NCBI GenBank assembly: GCA_021234155.1
Contig: JAJEKV010000019.1
Location: forward strand, 3,506,356-3,570,355
Source: Isoetes taiwanensis
Taxonomy: Eukaryota; Streptophyta; Lycopodiopsida; Isoetales; Isoetaceae
DNA: 64,000 bases
Reading direction: 5' to 3'
A model generated the notes under the pieces. It was given only the letters and a program-made list of their open reading frames with translations, did no database searches and was not told the origin of the DNA. Both the position numbers and the translations under genes were made by a program. This document shows positions 31,766-43,190 of this stretch, one piece after another (within the stretch, counting starts at the first letter, position 1; the number at the start of each line of letters is the position of its first letter).

Positions 31766-32438
31766 CTATTTTTGCAGTAATTCACGAGGAACACTAGCAA
31801 ATTCTAGACAGCCAAAAACCCTTAGATTAGATACATCTGGCTTCGTTCCATACAGAGCCTCAAAAGGTGTCTTAAAGTTGATGGCCTGGGTGGGAGCCCT
31901 GTTACACAAATAAGCCGCAATTAGAACTGCCTCAGCCCAAAGTTCTGGAGGTAACTCTTTATAGTTGACCATGCTGCGAGCCAAATTCATAAGGGTTCTA
32001 TTCTTTCGTTCTGCTATGAGAGTGAGCGTAAGGCACAATCAACTCTCTATGGATCCCTTTGGACTGAAGATAGGTCTGCAATTCATTAGAGATATACTCC
32101 TTCGCATTATCAGACCGAAGAGCTTTAATAGTAATAGATAATTCATTTTCAATTTGCAGACTAAAGGTTTTGAAGATAGCAAGAGCTTGAGACTTGAATT
32201 TGATTGGAAAAACCCATGTATATCTACTAAAATCATCCACTATGACAAGGAAATACCTGTTACCAACCAGTGATTCGAGAGGGAGATGACATATGTCTGT
32301 GTACAACAGTTCCAACGGTTGTTGGGCTCGAAACTCGGCTTGTGATGGATAAGACGCTTCTACTTGCTTTCCAAGACCACACGCAACACATTTCAAGTCC
32401 TTGGTCGTAAGTGTAGGCATGCCTTGAACTATATTCAA
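31766..32438 (-). pseudogene. Copia integrase core
   Basis: CVACGLGKQ (end of the HHCC zinc motif), ELLYTDICHLPLESL with the first catalytic Asp, ALRSDNAKEYISNELQTYL with the second, and AERKNRTLMNLARSM with the Glu, followed by GTKPDVSNLRVFGC. A frameshift between 32000 and 32040 (HSHSRTKE against TLIAERKNR) separates the Glu from the Asp residues. Confidence 0.88.
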
Positions 32439-32452
32439 TTTTGAGGCTGAAA

Positions 32453-32998
32453 CTAGAGCTGGAAGATGAATATGTCCGAATCTTGCATGCCATAATGATT
32501 TCTATGTTCTTGGAACAGCAGTAACAGCAAGTGATGATTCACATGACACTCCTTTTTGTTGTGAAGTAGAATCCAAAATATTCCTTTCTCATTTAAATGA
32601 CCATTGGCTATAGAGCCCAAAAGTTGAAGATCAACAAAATCCAAAGGATTTTTATGAAGAATGTGAACATACCCATCCGAGAATAGCACTGAATAGCCCT
32701 TCTTTCGATCAAACTCACTTACACTAAGTAAGTTCACAAGTAATCCAGGCACTAGAATGACGTCTTTAATTTTGAGAGAAAGACAGTGCTTGGTAGGAAT
32801 AGATACATCACCTTTTGCAGTAGATTTAGCAATATTTCCATCGCCCATTTTTACCACTGTTTTGTCATACGAATGAAGAGCCTGGAAATCATTCGATTGG
32901 CCCGCCAAATGCTTGGTGGCCCCGGAACCGACAAGCCAAGTATGTGGCTGTAGATTCTCTGCATCGACATTGAGGAACTGTAATTCTGCCTTCTCCAA
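32453..32998 (-). pseudogene. Copia protease region
   Basis: HTWLVGSGATKHLAG is the aspartic protease site, normally W-x-(I/V/L)-D-S-G-A-T. Here the catalytic Asp codon is GGT (Gly), an inactivating change. Downstream NLLSVSEFDRKKGYSVLF is the usual protease/integrase linker (LLSVSQL type). Confidence 0.88.
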
Positions 32999-33094
32999 AT
33001 CAGCATGAGAAACATGAGCATTTACTGCACTCGAAATAGTTGAATCTGCACCTTTTGGTTTGGCCTCCTTGTGTTTTAGAAATTCGGCTATATC

Positions 33095-33880
33095 TTATAG
33101 AAGCTTTCTGCAATCACGCTTAACATGACCCTTTTTACCACAGTAAAAGCAAGTGAAGGCTTGCTTAGATCTAGATTTGGAGCTTGATTTAGCTTCCTCA
33201 ACAGACTTATGGGAAGGGGAAGAAGAAATAGATCCAGATGCAACAACTAAAGGAGTAACAGGAGGTGAAGAACGCCTACTTCTAGAATAGAAACTAGCTT
33301 CCATTTGATCATATCTTTTATGACCTTGTTCAGGATCTACAAGTTTCAGCTGAAGTTGATTGAAAGAGATAGTGATCTTATCTTGGAGCTTGTAATAATC
33401 AGAGACACTTTGATACTCACGAGGCAGGTCTTTGAGAGCATACTGGATGAGAGACAAATCTGATACAGTACCGCCTACATCAAGCAATTTTTCCTTCAAT
33501 GCTTTCAATTGTTGCAGATAATCTCGCATATTAGTGCAAGTTTCCAACCTGAGATTATCCATTTGGCTTTGAATACCAAGTTTCTGACCTTCACCTGTTT
33601 GAATGCAATTCTTATGTAGAATATCAAATGATGGGGTAAAAGTTGTATACCCTCGAATAGCTCTCGAAAAATCTGGACAAATACATGCTTTGAGATGATT
33701 CAAAGCCATGAAATCATTTTCCAAATCATCAGGTGAAGTAGGGTTCTATTTGGGTTGAAAAACAGCTCTCAAACCTCTCAAATTAAGATTGGTTTCAAAG
33801 GCATCTCACCATGTGAAATAATTGTCAATATCTAACACAGGGTGAATAAAATATTTCCAGGGATTGGCGTCTGTAGCCAT
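33095..33880 (-). pseudogene. Copia gag
   Basis: Starts at ATG 33880 (MATDANPWKYFIHP), a usual copia gag opening, and ends with the zinc knuckle CFYCGKKGHVKRDC (CX2CX4HX4C). In-frame stops near 33808, 33750 and 33097 break it; the long open part is 33095-33724. Residues around LKEKLLDVGGTVSDLSLIQY match the gag polyprotein UBN2-like region. Confidence 0.88.
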
Positions 33881-34240
33881 TTGTAGTGAAAAGAATGTAG
33901 ACCTGAACAGTTCAAATTGAACACAGCCAAGAAGGAGGCACCGATTGAGGGAGAAAGGATTATCAAAGGATTGTCATCGGGTGTCCTTCACGTAGTTTTG
34001 ACTAAACGTCAAAATAGAAGAGAATCCGGCAAACTAAGGAATATTCTAGGTGATGTGTATCACATCCAGCCCTAAAAGTTGCCCTAAAAGTTGACTAATT
34101 TTATTTCAACTAACGATTTCAACCAACGATTCAAATTTGAATTTGAATCGATTCGAATTCCTCCTGATCAGACCCGAAAAAAGAAAAGTCATTTTGATCC
34201 CACCTGTTAAGATTCGGCACTCAATTTCCTCCTTGCATTA

Positions 34241-34253
34241 AGCTCTGATACCA
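34241..34253 (-). other. Copia primer binding site (initiator tRNA-Met)
   Basis: TGGTATCAGAGCT directly follows the CA of the 5' LTR on the minus strand and is the classic plant copia site complementary to the 3' end of initiator tRNA-Met. Confidence 0.9.
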
Positions 34254-34453
34254 TGAAGATATGACTGGATATGAATAGGATGAAGACGACTATGCAATGA
34301 TAGAATGAGATAGACGATCTAGCTAGTCTAGTGAGTGAACTCTGAATGAAGAACCATGAAGCATGACTATAGCTTTATAGGAGAGCCATGTCAGCGACAC
34401 CTAGGTGGCATGCCTAGTCATCTATGAATAGTGACATGTGTCATTTGCTAACA
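34254..34453 (-). repeat. Copia 5' LTR (200 bp)
   Basis: TGTTAGCAAATGACACATGT to ATATCTTCA on the minus strand, matching the 3' LTR with few differences. Confidence 0.9.
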
Positions 34454-36056
34454 ATAGCAAAATCTTGGAGAAGCATGCAAAGCACTTGAGAATAGTTATT
34501 GAAAAACTAAGGAGGCATCAACTCTATGCAAAGTTGTCAAAATGTCACTAACAACAAGAATAGAGTATTTGGGGCGCGTCATATCAATTCATGATATTTC
34601 CAACAACCCAGCAAAGATCCAAGCAGTAGTGGAATAGTCAGCACCGAAGAATGTGCACGAGGTGAGAAGTTTCTTAGGTTTAGCGGGCTATTATAGAAAT
34701 CCGTCAAGAACTTCACAAAATAGCTGCATCGCTGACATACCTTACCAAAGACAAGAAGATAAAGAATTGAGCAGATCATTTGCACAGGAATGCTCAGGAA
34801 GTTTTTGAAAAGCTCAAGTAACCTCCCTAGCCTTGACACTCCCAGATTCAAAGAAGGATAAGTTGATAGCAACAGATGCAAATAAAATTGCAATCGGCAT
34901 AATGCTAATGTAAGAGAAGAGAGTAGTGGCATACGACTCTCGCAAGATGAATGACACAAAGACTCGCTATCCAACTTATGACCAAGAGCTTCTAGCAGTG
35001 GTTAGAGCTCTTAAAATTTGGAGACACTATATGTTGGATAGAAGGTTCCAATTCGACAACGACTACCTAAGTCTCCAATATGTATTCTCCCAACCACATC
35101 TCAATCTAAGGCAAAGAAGATGGATGGAGTTCCTGGAAGAATATGACCTCGAGATAATATACAAACCAGTTAAACTCAATGTGGTTGCGGACACACTGTC
35201 AAGACATCCTATCATGACCAGGGTCTAATGCAATGCCATATCAACACTCAACAATGAGTTTGACAAGTAAATAGAAGAAACACACCATGTCCACAAGAAC
35301 AGGTAGAGAAAGAGAAACCCAAATATATTAAGAAGTAAGGTAGTCTTTTATACCATAAGAATAAACTATGTGTACCAAAATCATCAGGAGTGAGGAAGCT
35401 AATTCTCCATGATACGCATAATAGCTCAATAACTGGCCATGCAGGTTTATTGAAAACCTACTTCAAAATAAGAAGTATATATTATTGGCCAGACATGGAA
35501 AAGCAGATAGCAAGGTACATTTGGGAGTGTCAGCTATGTCAGCAGACGAAAGCAGAGCAACTGTGAATGCTAGGAGCACTAGAACATTTGGCGGTCCCAA
35601 ATGCCAAATGGGAGGTAATAAGGATGGACTTCATAACAAGCCTTCCAAGAATACCAAGGGGCCATGATGCCTTAAGTGTAGTGGTCCACAAATTGTCGAA
35701 GGTGGCGCATTTCTTGCCCTGTGGAACCACCGACACAACCCTAGACGCTGCCTTGCTATTCACAAAGAAGACCTTTAGACTACATGGAATGCCAAGGAAA
35801 ATCACAGGGATCTGGAGTTCACGACTGCCTCCTAAAAAGACTTCTTCAACACAATTCAGACCAAGCTGCGCATTACATCTTATCATTCACAGTCATATGG
35901 TTAGATGGAGCAGATGGTTACAGCTCCTTGGGCCTTTCGTTCGTGCAACTATTACAATACCATATGGTCTTTGTCTCCCAACATCAACTGCAACTCTTAT
36001 TCACAAAATGGCTTCCTTCCATGATATAATCTTTCTTCCCCTAGCATGTCTATAAG
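34454..36056 (+). pseudogene. Ty3/gypsy RT end, RNase H and integrase, left copy (part 2)
   Basis: Resumes the RT frame (LEKHAKHLRIVIEKLRRHQL), then EVRSFLGLAGYYRN. RNase H runs VVAYDSRKMN to VVADTLSRHP (about 34926-35220) with YPTYDQELLAVVRALKIWRH. Integrase includes the zinc segment (HDTHNS...GHAGLL...CQLCQQTKAE, about 35410-35560) and MDFITSLPRIPRGHDALSVV with the first catalytic Asp (about 35620). After HGMPRKITG the frame is lost, and the second Asp and Glu region is scrambled up to 36056. No chromodomain or LTR is attached. A second copy lies at 52930-54910. Confidence 0.88.
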
Positions 36057-36612
36057 CTTTAGGTATCAAGGATATTTTCTGGGAGTTCATTGCCCCCTTT
36101 CATAATGCATGCCAAAAAATATATTTAACGTAAAATTTGCAATCTAATCTGAATTTTTCCATAAACAGATGAATGGCATGCATGTAATAAGCACCTTATT
36201 TTTAATCAAAATTCCTGCAAATCCAGCTGGAGCGTAGCTTTTTACTGCTCTTTTAATATTGACAGCATTGCTATACCCATTATCCCATGCCCAATCATAG
36301 AATTGCAAACAGATGGTGTGATGTTTCCCTGTTCAGCCATTCCCCATATGATATAAAACATGTGTTTGGTAAAACCATAAGTGATTTGGAAAACAACGTT
36401 GGAAATAATAATGAATAAAGAACCACCAATACCCTTTAAACTTTGGCATCATATAATTCTTGTCTATTTTTATTCCTAGTCTCATATATCTTATTGCGAT
36501 AAAAATTAGACATACGAACTTATCACTCATGAAGGTAAAATTGAAACTTGCCTTCTCAATAAAGCTCTGCACTTAAAGCATCATGAGATACTGGAACAAA
36601 ATGCAAGTCTGT
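36057..36612. other. Duplicated non-coding tract after the gypsy remnant
   Basis: Matches 54911-55187 and 58430-58555 of the right copy, which is split by the LINE. No gene is seen. Homology stops after AAGTCTGTACCCA. Confidence 0.5.
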
Positions 36613-39600
36613 ACCCAGTATCTAGCATAATAACAGGGGGTTTCTTTTGTATTTTTCTACACTTTTTAATATGGTTTTCATATGATTTTGAGGACGTATT
36701 CCACGAGATGTATCGATCAGTATATCTAGAGTGCGCGCGGTATTTTCTTGTTTTAGTTCCACATTCTTAATGTTTTTTGCTCTCCTTACCCATCTCAATG
36801 GCCAGGATTGACCCTAGGAGTTTTTAATCCAAGGGTTTACAATAGAAGCCCTTTTCCAATGCTCGAATTTTAGACGAATTTTCAAACTCGGCATGCAGAT
36901 GTCGAGCTCTTCTTTTCTCTAGGGTTATCATAAAACATAGTGATGGCTCAAATCTACTAAGGCAATGATGGAATGGCTCAAATCGGCTAAGACAAGGATG
37001 GAAGAACCTCGTTCCGATATGGGAGCAAAGAGCTATGGCAGCAGGAGGGCTGTCAGGATCAGGGACGACTTGTAGCACAGAAATGGTAATTCTTAGATGT
37101 GTTGCCTTTCATGCTTTATATCCTCTGCTATTTTGTCTTCCAGCAGCTTATATCTCTTTCGCCAAGAGCCCCTAATTTTGATGAATCCAGAGGGATGTGT
37201 TGCTTTTTATGTCCATTATATATATGTAGTAGTTGTTTCCCTCTTTTCTGATATGGGTTCTTTGCTTATCTCTGTCTTCACCATTGGAGTGGTAGCCGTT
37301 TTTGTCCATGGAGCCTTTAGGGTTCCCGATGATTTGTTCCTTGATGGTCAAGATGATGGTCAAGAAGATGTTTTTTCTTTCCTTTCTGGGACCTAGTAAT
37401 TCTGCAGTTCCAATTCTGTTGGCTATAGATCCATAAGAACCTGTTGCAGATCTGTCTAGAACGTCCAGATATAGTTATTCATTTCGTGGGCTTGGTCCAG
37501 CCACAACAATTATCACAACAATGGAATGCTGGTTATTATAAAGGGAGGTATACATCCAGCATGGCCTTCAGAGAGATGGGAGCAGGGAGCTGCATGGACA
37601 GGCTATGATGCGAAGCATTAAATAGGCCAGATTCTTACATGGCAAGGAAGTTTGAGGCATGAATATCTAGCATGATTAAGGCCATGGCATTGGATATGAC
37701 CTTATAAGGCTAAGAAGAATGGATTCAGATTTGTGTTTTAATGTAGTGTTCAAGAACAAGCACGATTTTATTTAATCCAACATGTGATACCATTCCATCT
37801 GCCATGATGCTTTGATGTGAATCTATGGTAGGGTGTCATACATAACTTTTTTCTTGCTTTATCAAAGGTGTTGTTGCAGTGTAAAGAAATTTCATGCTTG
37901 AAGCTGAAATGCTCTTACTTTACAGCCAAAATGCAGCCACTCTTGCTCCATAATGTAGCCATGCCTATCTTGCAGAATGTTTGATGCAGCATTATCCTTT
38001 GGGATGTTTGATGTCTGCTTCATGCACTTATGCTAGATATACAGTTGTCCAGTTGTACTTTTGCAATAACTATGAAATAGGTTCGTTAAGCCTGTTGCTA
38101 TGCTAATGACCTATGTCTTCGGTTGAAGTAATGATACTGGTGTTTCAACCACAAGTACGATTGAATTATGTGAAATGTCTCTTCTTTCTCTGCACACATT
38201 GCTGCAGCATGAGGGTTGTTTTTGGTTATGGCACAAGATCACGGGTTGTTACATCTATAAGCCCTTCCAAGTTTTGGTCCTTTATGGGGATGAAATATGG
38301 CTGAAGGATCTGTCCTTATTGATGTCTGTTTCGTGATCTTTGGTGCCATTTTTGGAAAACTTAATCTATAATGGCAGGTACGAGAATCTTGTCAAGCATT
38401 GCCAAGTTTGCATTAATGCCCTAATAACTTCAGACTACTTGAGCTGGTTCTCGAAGTGATGTCAATAGGAATAATAGACATCCTTGTCATTTTTGCAACA
38501 AAGGCGATATCGCCAGACCTTTTGTAGTCTAGCTTATGGTCATATCTTTGCTTGCATTTGCTAGCCTCTAGATGGTTGTGTTGTGTGCTTTCATAAAGTA
38601 GAACTATTATTTTGATGATTATAATCAAGCGCTTGTAGCTAGTTCTATATGAAGCATTTTTCTCGAGCTCCAGTCATCAAAGGTTTCCAAAAAAGTAGGT
38701 CCATGAGAGAGCAGTTCTTTTTCAATCTTTTATTATGGCATGCCCAAGTTTGTTCCCTCTACAATAATTTGACAACCACAGGTTCTATGCACATTGCTTA
38801 TCTATCCCAGTTTAATCTCTACAAACTTCTCTGCTACCAAGTATTCTAAATTATTTTCACAGTTGGGTTTTTTGAACTAGTGGTACTAATTCTCTATTGG
38901 GCACCATGACCCTCTTCAGCAGATCTTATTATATTATTGTTGATGTTATTGTTGTCCTGCCCATTTTATAACAGTATATTTGCATATATTTGGACAGCCC
39001 TTGGCATGCAATGCAGGGAATTGAGATTATATTTCCAATTCAATTTGTTCACACTCTATAAATGTAAGTGACAATGCCCAGTTGTGCATTGTATTTCTAG
39101 GATAGTTGTGCATTGTTTAGAGTGGAATAAATGATGCCTTGCATTTGATCCTCTATAGACATGATTCTTGTATTGGAATATTCAAATTACTGATAACGAA
39201 TGAATAATGAATACCCTAGGTTGTCTTAAATAAACATATGAATATAATACTTATGTCTGCTTTGTTAGGGTCCGAAGGGCCCAATTTTTTTTTTACTATA
39301 ACAACCAACACATAACTACCATTAACATTAATTAACACAACCATTACATCCAACACTTTTAAATTAAAACCCCTTTTGGTTTGGGTGCATATTCAATGGG
39401 GGGTTGATGTAGGGCAGCGAGAGGCCCTAAAATTATATAATACATGTACAAAATCAACACTGTTTAGTACATTGCCTCAAATCTTATAGTATTTTGCAAG
39501 CCTCGTTATACAGTATACAAAAATTTGTACAAGTACATAAACGAGAATTGTTATCAATGGTCGAGATCGAGGAATAATGGGCAAATATGCCCATCCAACA

Positions 39601-39722
39601 GTTCTCGATGCCCGGAGTCACCCCTCATGTGAATATGCACCTAAACCAAAGGGGGTTTCAAGGGGGTTTTAATAAAAAAGTGTTGGATATAATGGTTGTG
39701 TTAATTAATATGAATGGTAGTT
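36613..39722. mobile_element. 3.1-kb tract present only in the left copy
   Basis: The right copy runs directly from GTCTGTAACC to ATAGGAAGATC (about 58550-58562), while here 3.1 kb intervene, containing a PRA1 exon and, at the right edge, a MITE. The left border GTATCTAGCATAATAACAG could be a Helitron TC start, but no CTRR end is found at the right, so the nature of the insertion (or a deletion on the right) is open. Most of 37400-39300 shows no gene. Confidence 0.35.
37140..37396 (+). pseudogene. PRA1-family last exon fragment
   Basis: After a TTTTGTCTTCCAG acceptor the frame reads LYLFRQEPLILMNPEG, then a hydrophobic stretch (FSDMGSLLISVFTIGVVAVF) and VHGAFRVPDDLFLDGQDD, stop at 37396. Plant PRA1 (prenylated Rab acceptor) proteins end with the same layout: RxEPL, two membrane hairpins and HxAFRxPDDLFLD. 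They act in endomembrane trafficking. The upstream exon(s) with the first membrane hairpin are not here, so it is a captured or decayed fragment. Confidence 0.7.
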
Positions 39723-39724
39723 AT
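39312..39724. mobile_element. MITE-like foldback element (413 bp)
   Basis: The left arm ATAACTACCATTAACATTAA (39312 on) is mirrored at the right end (TTAATATGAATGGTAGTTAT, ending 39724). Similarity continues inwards for about 90 bp on each side through CCAACACTTTT and GGTGCATATTCA. No ORF. The superfamily is unclear and no clean target duplication was found. Confidence 0.7.
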
Positions 39725-40407
39725 AGGAAGGTCTTTATAAGAAAGTAAGCATATCCGCTTTCTTATGAACTTCGAGAAGTATGCACCGATTATTTTAACA
39801 TTTGGTTTTATAGGCAAATTCGGGTTAGCCATTAAGCAGATCCAATAATGGAAAGTAGAACTTTTGCATGCTGTTTTGAATAAGATGCTTTGTTCAGCAA
39901 TGCGAGAAGGCTGTGAAAAAATAGAGCAGTGAAAAGCTATCGTCTTCCAGTGCATTCATTGCCTTACATTTTTCCACTTCAAGTGTTGCTCGCATATGCA
40001 ATTGGGGTAGTATTGTTGAAGGAGCTAGAGCTTCTTTCCAGAGGATTTTGAATTTTCCTAGCTATGGATGCATAATTTAAGATCTTGAATGACAAATTTG
40101 AATTTAGTTAATATGGACAACCACATAGAAGGCTAAGAAACAAGAAAGTGTTACATCTCAAAGAAAAATGCATTTTCATGCTAAATAGTAAATATATATA
40201 CATTTGGTAAGATAAAGGAGGATTAAATGTTGCACCGCATTCGTATAAATACATTCGTTATAGTAATATACTATTGGCAATTGGAGTTTATTAAATGTCC
40301 ATGCAAATACAAATTTGTATTTGCTAGCACCAATATCCAATATAACCTTTATTCAAATACCACAAATATATGGAGTTTTCTTTTATGTCGAAGATACCCT
40401 TTTAGCC
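39725..40407. other. Duplicated segment and 3' flank of the root-cap gene
   Basis: 39725 to about 39862 matches 58556-58692. The remainder is AT-rich downstream flank of the root-cap gene with no other gene seen. Confidence 0.5.
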
Positions 40408-41506
40408 TCAACGACGACATACCATACCAGAACCTTGAGAACCACACTCAACTGAAGGGAAATTATTCTTGATCTCTTGATAAGAATCTGTGAAAGAAAT
40501 CCCAAATTGAGAGACTTGGCAATCTGTAGCAAAGAGAGAGGAAGTGGCATACAAATCATTACCACCCATTATGGGCATGGGGGTATCACGTTTAACAGTG
40601 CTAACAAAGCCAGGAGCATAAGTATGACCAAGAACTCCATTAACATGAGGTGATAGCTTAAAGAACTTGAAGTGAAGGTCGAGATGGGCAAAGCAATCCT
40701 CCTCACTAATGCCATAGTTATGGACACGAGATTCTTGGGCCGTGATAGGTACAACTGTAGCTTCAATAGAGAAGAGACCATCTACCTCAATAGATATTGC
40801 ATTGGTGGCCTTGTTACGAACAACCTGTAGACCTGCCTCGGGGGCTTCCCAAGATGATCCAGTTGCTAGGTTGAGTGTTACTGGGGTAGAATCGAACACG
40901 ATGGCTAACTGATCCACGTCATCATCCCACTTTGCAACTCTATTGGCACCAAGGTATAGTTTGTGTGAACCAAACATGATACCTAGGGATTTGACCCATG
41001 TGAAGTCCCTACTCTTCCCACCATCTCTCTGCTTACCTATAAACAGAGCATTGATATGAAGATCATTGTCAGAAACGAGACAAAAGGTTTTATCCCTCTG
41101 ACTATGGAAGTAGAAGGTGGTGCCGTCTGCGCCGACGAAGCGAGGGTCTTGGCAGGCACTGCCCTTGCGGTTGCAACCTGAAAAAGTAGCAGATGTTGAG
41201 GCATAGGGGAAAAAAAAACCTAGGCCTAGGCTAATGTTAAGAGTAGAAAAGAAAATAAAATAGAATAGATCTTTTAGCGTCCAAACATGGAAAAAACTTC
41301 GACATACCACAATTGCTGGTGCAGGTCCGACAATTGTAGCTACATTTTTTAGGGCAGCCGGGAGGGCATTTTATGCTGACCCATTGGCATTTTCCAGGAG
41401 TAGATCGGCAGGGAAAATTATAGCCATGCCCATAATTAGCATACACATGGCTTGCTAAGGCCACAACGAGAACCAGAAGGGCCACAACTCTGCTAGATCC
41501 CGCCAT
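40408..41506 (-). CDS. Root-cap / LEA-related secreted protein, two exons, intact
   Basis: Exon 1 is 41506-41308 (199 bp) and exon 2 is 41177-40408 (770 bp). The phase-1 intron has GTATGT and CAG borders. Together they encode 322 residues, the normal family length. Residues 1-23 (MAGSSRVVALLVLVVALASH...) form a signal peptide. Residues 33-70 are Cys-rich (CRSTPGKCQWVSIKCPPGCP...CSYNCRTCTSNC). Next come CQDPRFVGADGTTFYFHSQR, FCLVSDNDLHINALFIG and a beta-rich core. Residues about 247-286 (GVLGHTYAPG...MPIMGGNDLYATSSLF) are the root-cap domain. Family members are cell-wall or extracellular proteins of root caps and other tissues, with no known enzymatic reaction. A TATA box lies 63 bp upstream. 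The frame is fully open, unlike its dead copy at 6786-7210. Confidence 0.92.
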
Positions 41507-41568
41507 AGCTGAGCTTCGAGCTTTTTCCAGACTGCAGGATCTGATGGGACCATGAAGAGGGGCCGTGT

Positions 41569-41576
41569 CCTTATAT
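41569..41576 (-). promoter_or_regulatory. TATA box of the root-cap gene
   Basis: ATATAAGG on the minus strand, 63 bp before the start codon, in a CCGATATAAGGACACGG context conserved in the left copy. Confidence 0.65.
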
Positions 41577-41855
41577 CGGCATTTTGTCGGCAGATCGGAA
41601 TTTGAACGCAGTAATCCTTTGTCTTTTCTCGCGGATTGCCGCCACCGCACTGTGATCGGATTTGTCAAAAATGTGGGTTTCCTTGTCTGTTCTGTTTTTG
41701 TTTTCAACAGTGAGAATTCCTTTGGCCAAGTGGTTGTCGGTGTTTATTTAAGTCCTTTCTTTTTGATACCTTACTCAAACGGAGGAACATACAGGTCTTT
41801 TTCATGCTTTTACATGCAGATTACGTCTAGGAAATGACCTTGAAAAAGTTCAGTA

Positions 41856-41978
41856 TAAGAGAATGCCATTTTGGGCAACATTCTGGGTCTGTCATCCATG
41901 CCGACGCGTCAGACCCAGAATGTTGGCCAAAAGGTCGGCATTCAGACCCCATATGTTGGCCAAAAGGGCATTCTCTTA
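41856..41978. mobile_element. 123-bp MITE with nested hairpin
   Basis: Ends TAAGAGAATGCC and GGCATTCTCTTA are inverted. Inside, CAACATTCTGGGTCTG (about 41878) faces CAGACCCAGAATGTTG (about 41911) across a loop of about 17 bp, giving a near-perfect stem. It is absent from the left copy, where GACCTTAAAAAAGTTT is continuous. GACCTTGA(A/G)AAAGTT flanks the larger 380-bp insertion (41852-42235) on both sides. Confidence 0.65.
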
Positions 41979-43190
41979 ACGTGGATGCAACTTAGGTTCC
42001 ATTCTGCTCCAAAATCAGGGTAAAAACTTTAGAATCAGGGGTAGAAAGCATTGGAATGAGAGGTAGATGGTCAGAATCTGAGGTAAATCCTCAAGAATGT
42101 GAGGTAACTTCAAGAAGTGCATTTGCTTTGTTGAGCTTCACGAAGTTCTAATGAAGAAACTTGGCCACACACATTTGTGCGATTGGCGGGGTGGCAAAGC
42201 ATTCAATTTAAGTTGCATTTATGGGGCTAGGAAAACGACCTTGAGAAAGTTTGGTGGGGCAAGCTGCTTTTGTTTGGGAGGGGGTTTTAAGGGTCCGTCT
42301 TTTGGTGGCAACACCCTCCATCTACATCATGACACGGTGCAAGGTCCTGGTCGAGTCTGACGAGGATCTGGCCTTCGAAATGTAAACCTCGCGAGTTGCT
42401 AGGTTTTTGAAGTGTTTATATTCTGGGGATGAGCTTTGGTTATTTGCACTTGGACATGGCCGAGAAGCTGCAGTTGGAAACACTAAGGAATAGGAACTGA
42501 CGGAACAGAGTTTGGAATTATCCTCCTCCGGCTATGGCGATTAGAGATCAAGAGCCTCGTTTGGACTAGCTAGGTGTTGTTTGGAATCATTCTGGATGGA
42601 CGATAGATCTGAACCCCGCTTTTTCAATTTTGGAATCATTGCCTACCATTGTATTAGAGCCTTGACCTTTGAATATTGACCAAATCAAGTTGAATTAACT
42701 CAATATTATTAATCTAATGAGTAGTCTATTTCAATGAGTGAGATATAGGCTACATGTTCCAATTCCATGTTCCACATACAAACTTGGAAGGATTTGAGGA
42801 CAAGTCAGTAGATCTAAGGGCGGGGTTTAGTAAACTTGAAATTGACATGTTCTGACCGCCATCCATAAGTTAATAAGAGAATATGAGCACTAGATAATAA
42901 TGGTATTCATATACATCAGTGTGAGTATTGTTGCACGTCTAAAACCTTGATGGGTAATGGATCACCAATCATAAATATGTAATAACTTAATCCCTCCTTG
43001 AACATAATGCTGCTATAGATGATCTGATGGACACAGATGTTTTTAAGGGCATAGGACCAATAAGAACTGATTAAGCTTTTTGGTGTAAGCAATGCTTGTC
43101 AAATTAGCACCCCTAGGGTAGCAAGGCATCACACTTATGTTAAAAAGACCACGTTATATTTAAAAAAAAAAGAAAAAAAGAAAAAAAAAA
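41979..43190. other. Upstream flank of the root-cap gene, no further gene
   Basis: 42236 to about 42645 matches about 7560-7965. 42646 to about 43155 has no counterpart on the left and no coding signal. 43159-43192 is an A-rich run. Confidence 0.5.

Larger units (their letters stand above)
29303..34453 (-). mobile_element. Ty1/copia LTR retrotransposon inserted in gypsy RT
   Basis: Complete structure on the minus strand: 5' LTR (34254-34453), primer binding site, gag, protease, integrase, RT, RNase H, polypurine tract, 3' LTR (29303-29509). Gene order integrase before RT defines copia. The right-hand duplicate has the uninterrupted site (53035-53060). No perfect 5-bp target duplication is seen: the left flank carries about 12 extra bases (ATTCTCCTTGCA). 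The pol frames are broken by indels and stops and the protease Asp is lost, so it is defective. Confidence 0.92.

Noticed and set aside
36613-36632. TATCTAGCATAATAACAG as a Helitron start
   Set aside because: No hairpin or CTRR end at the other border of the left-only tract.
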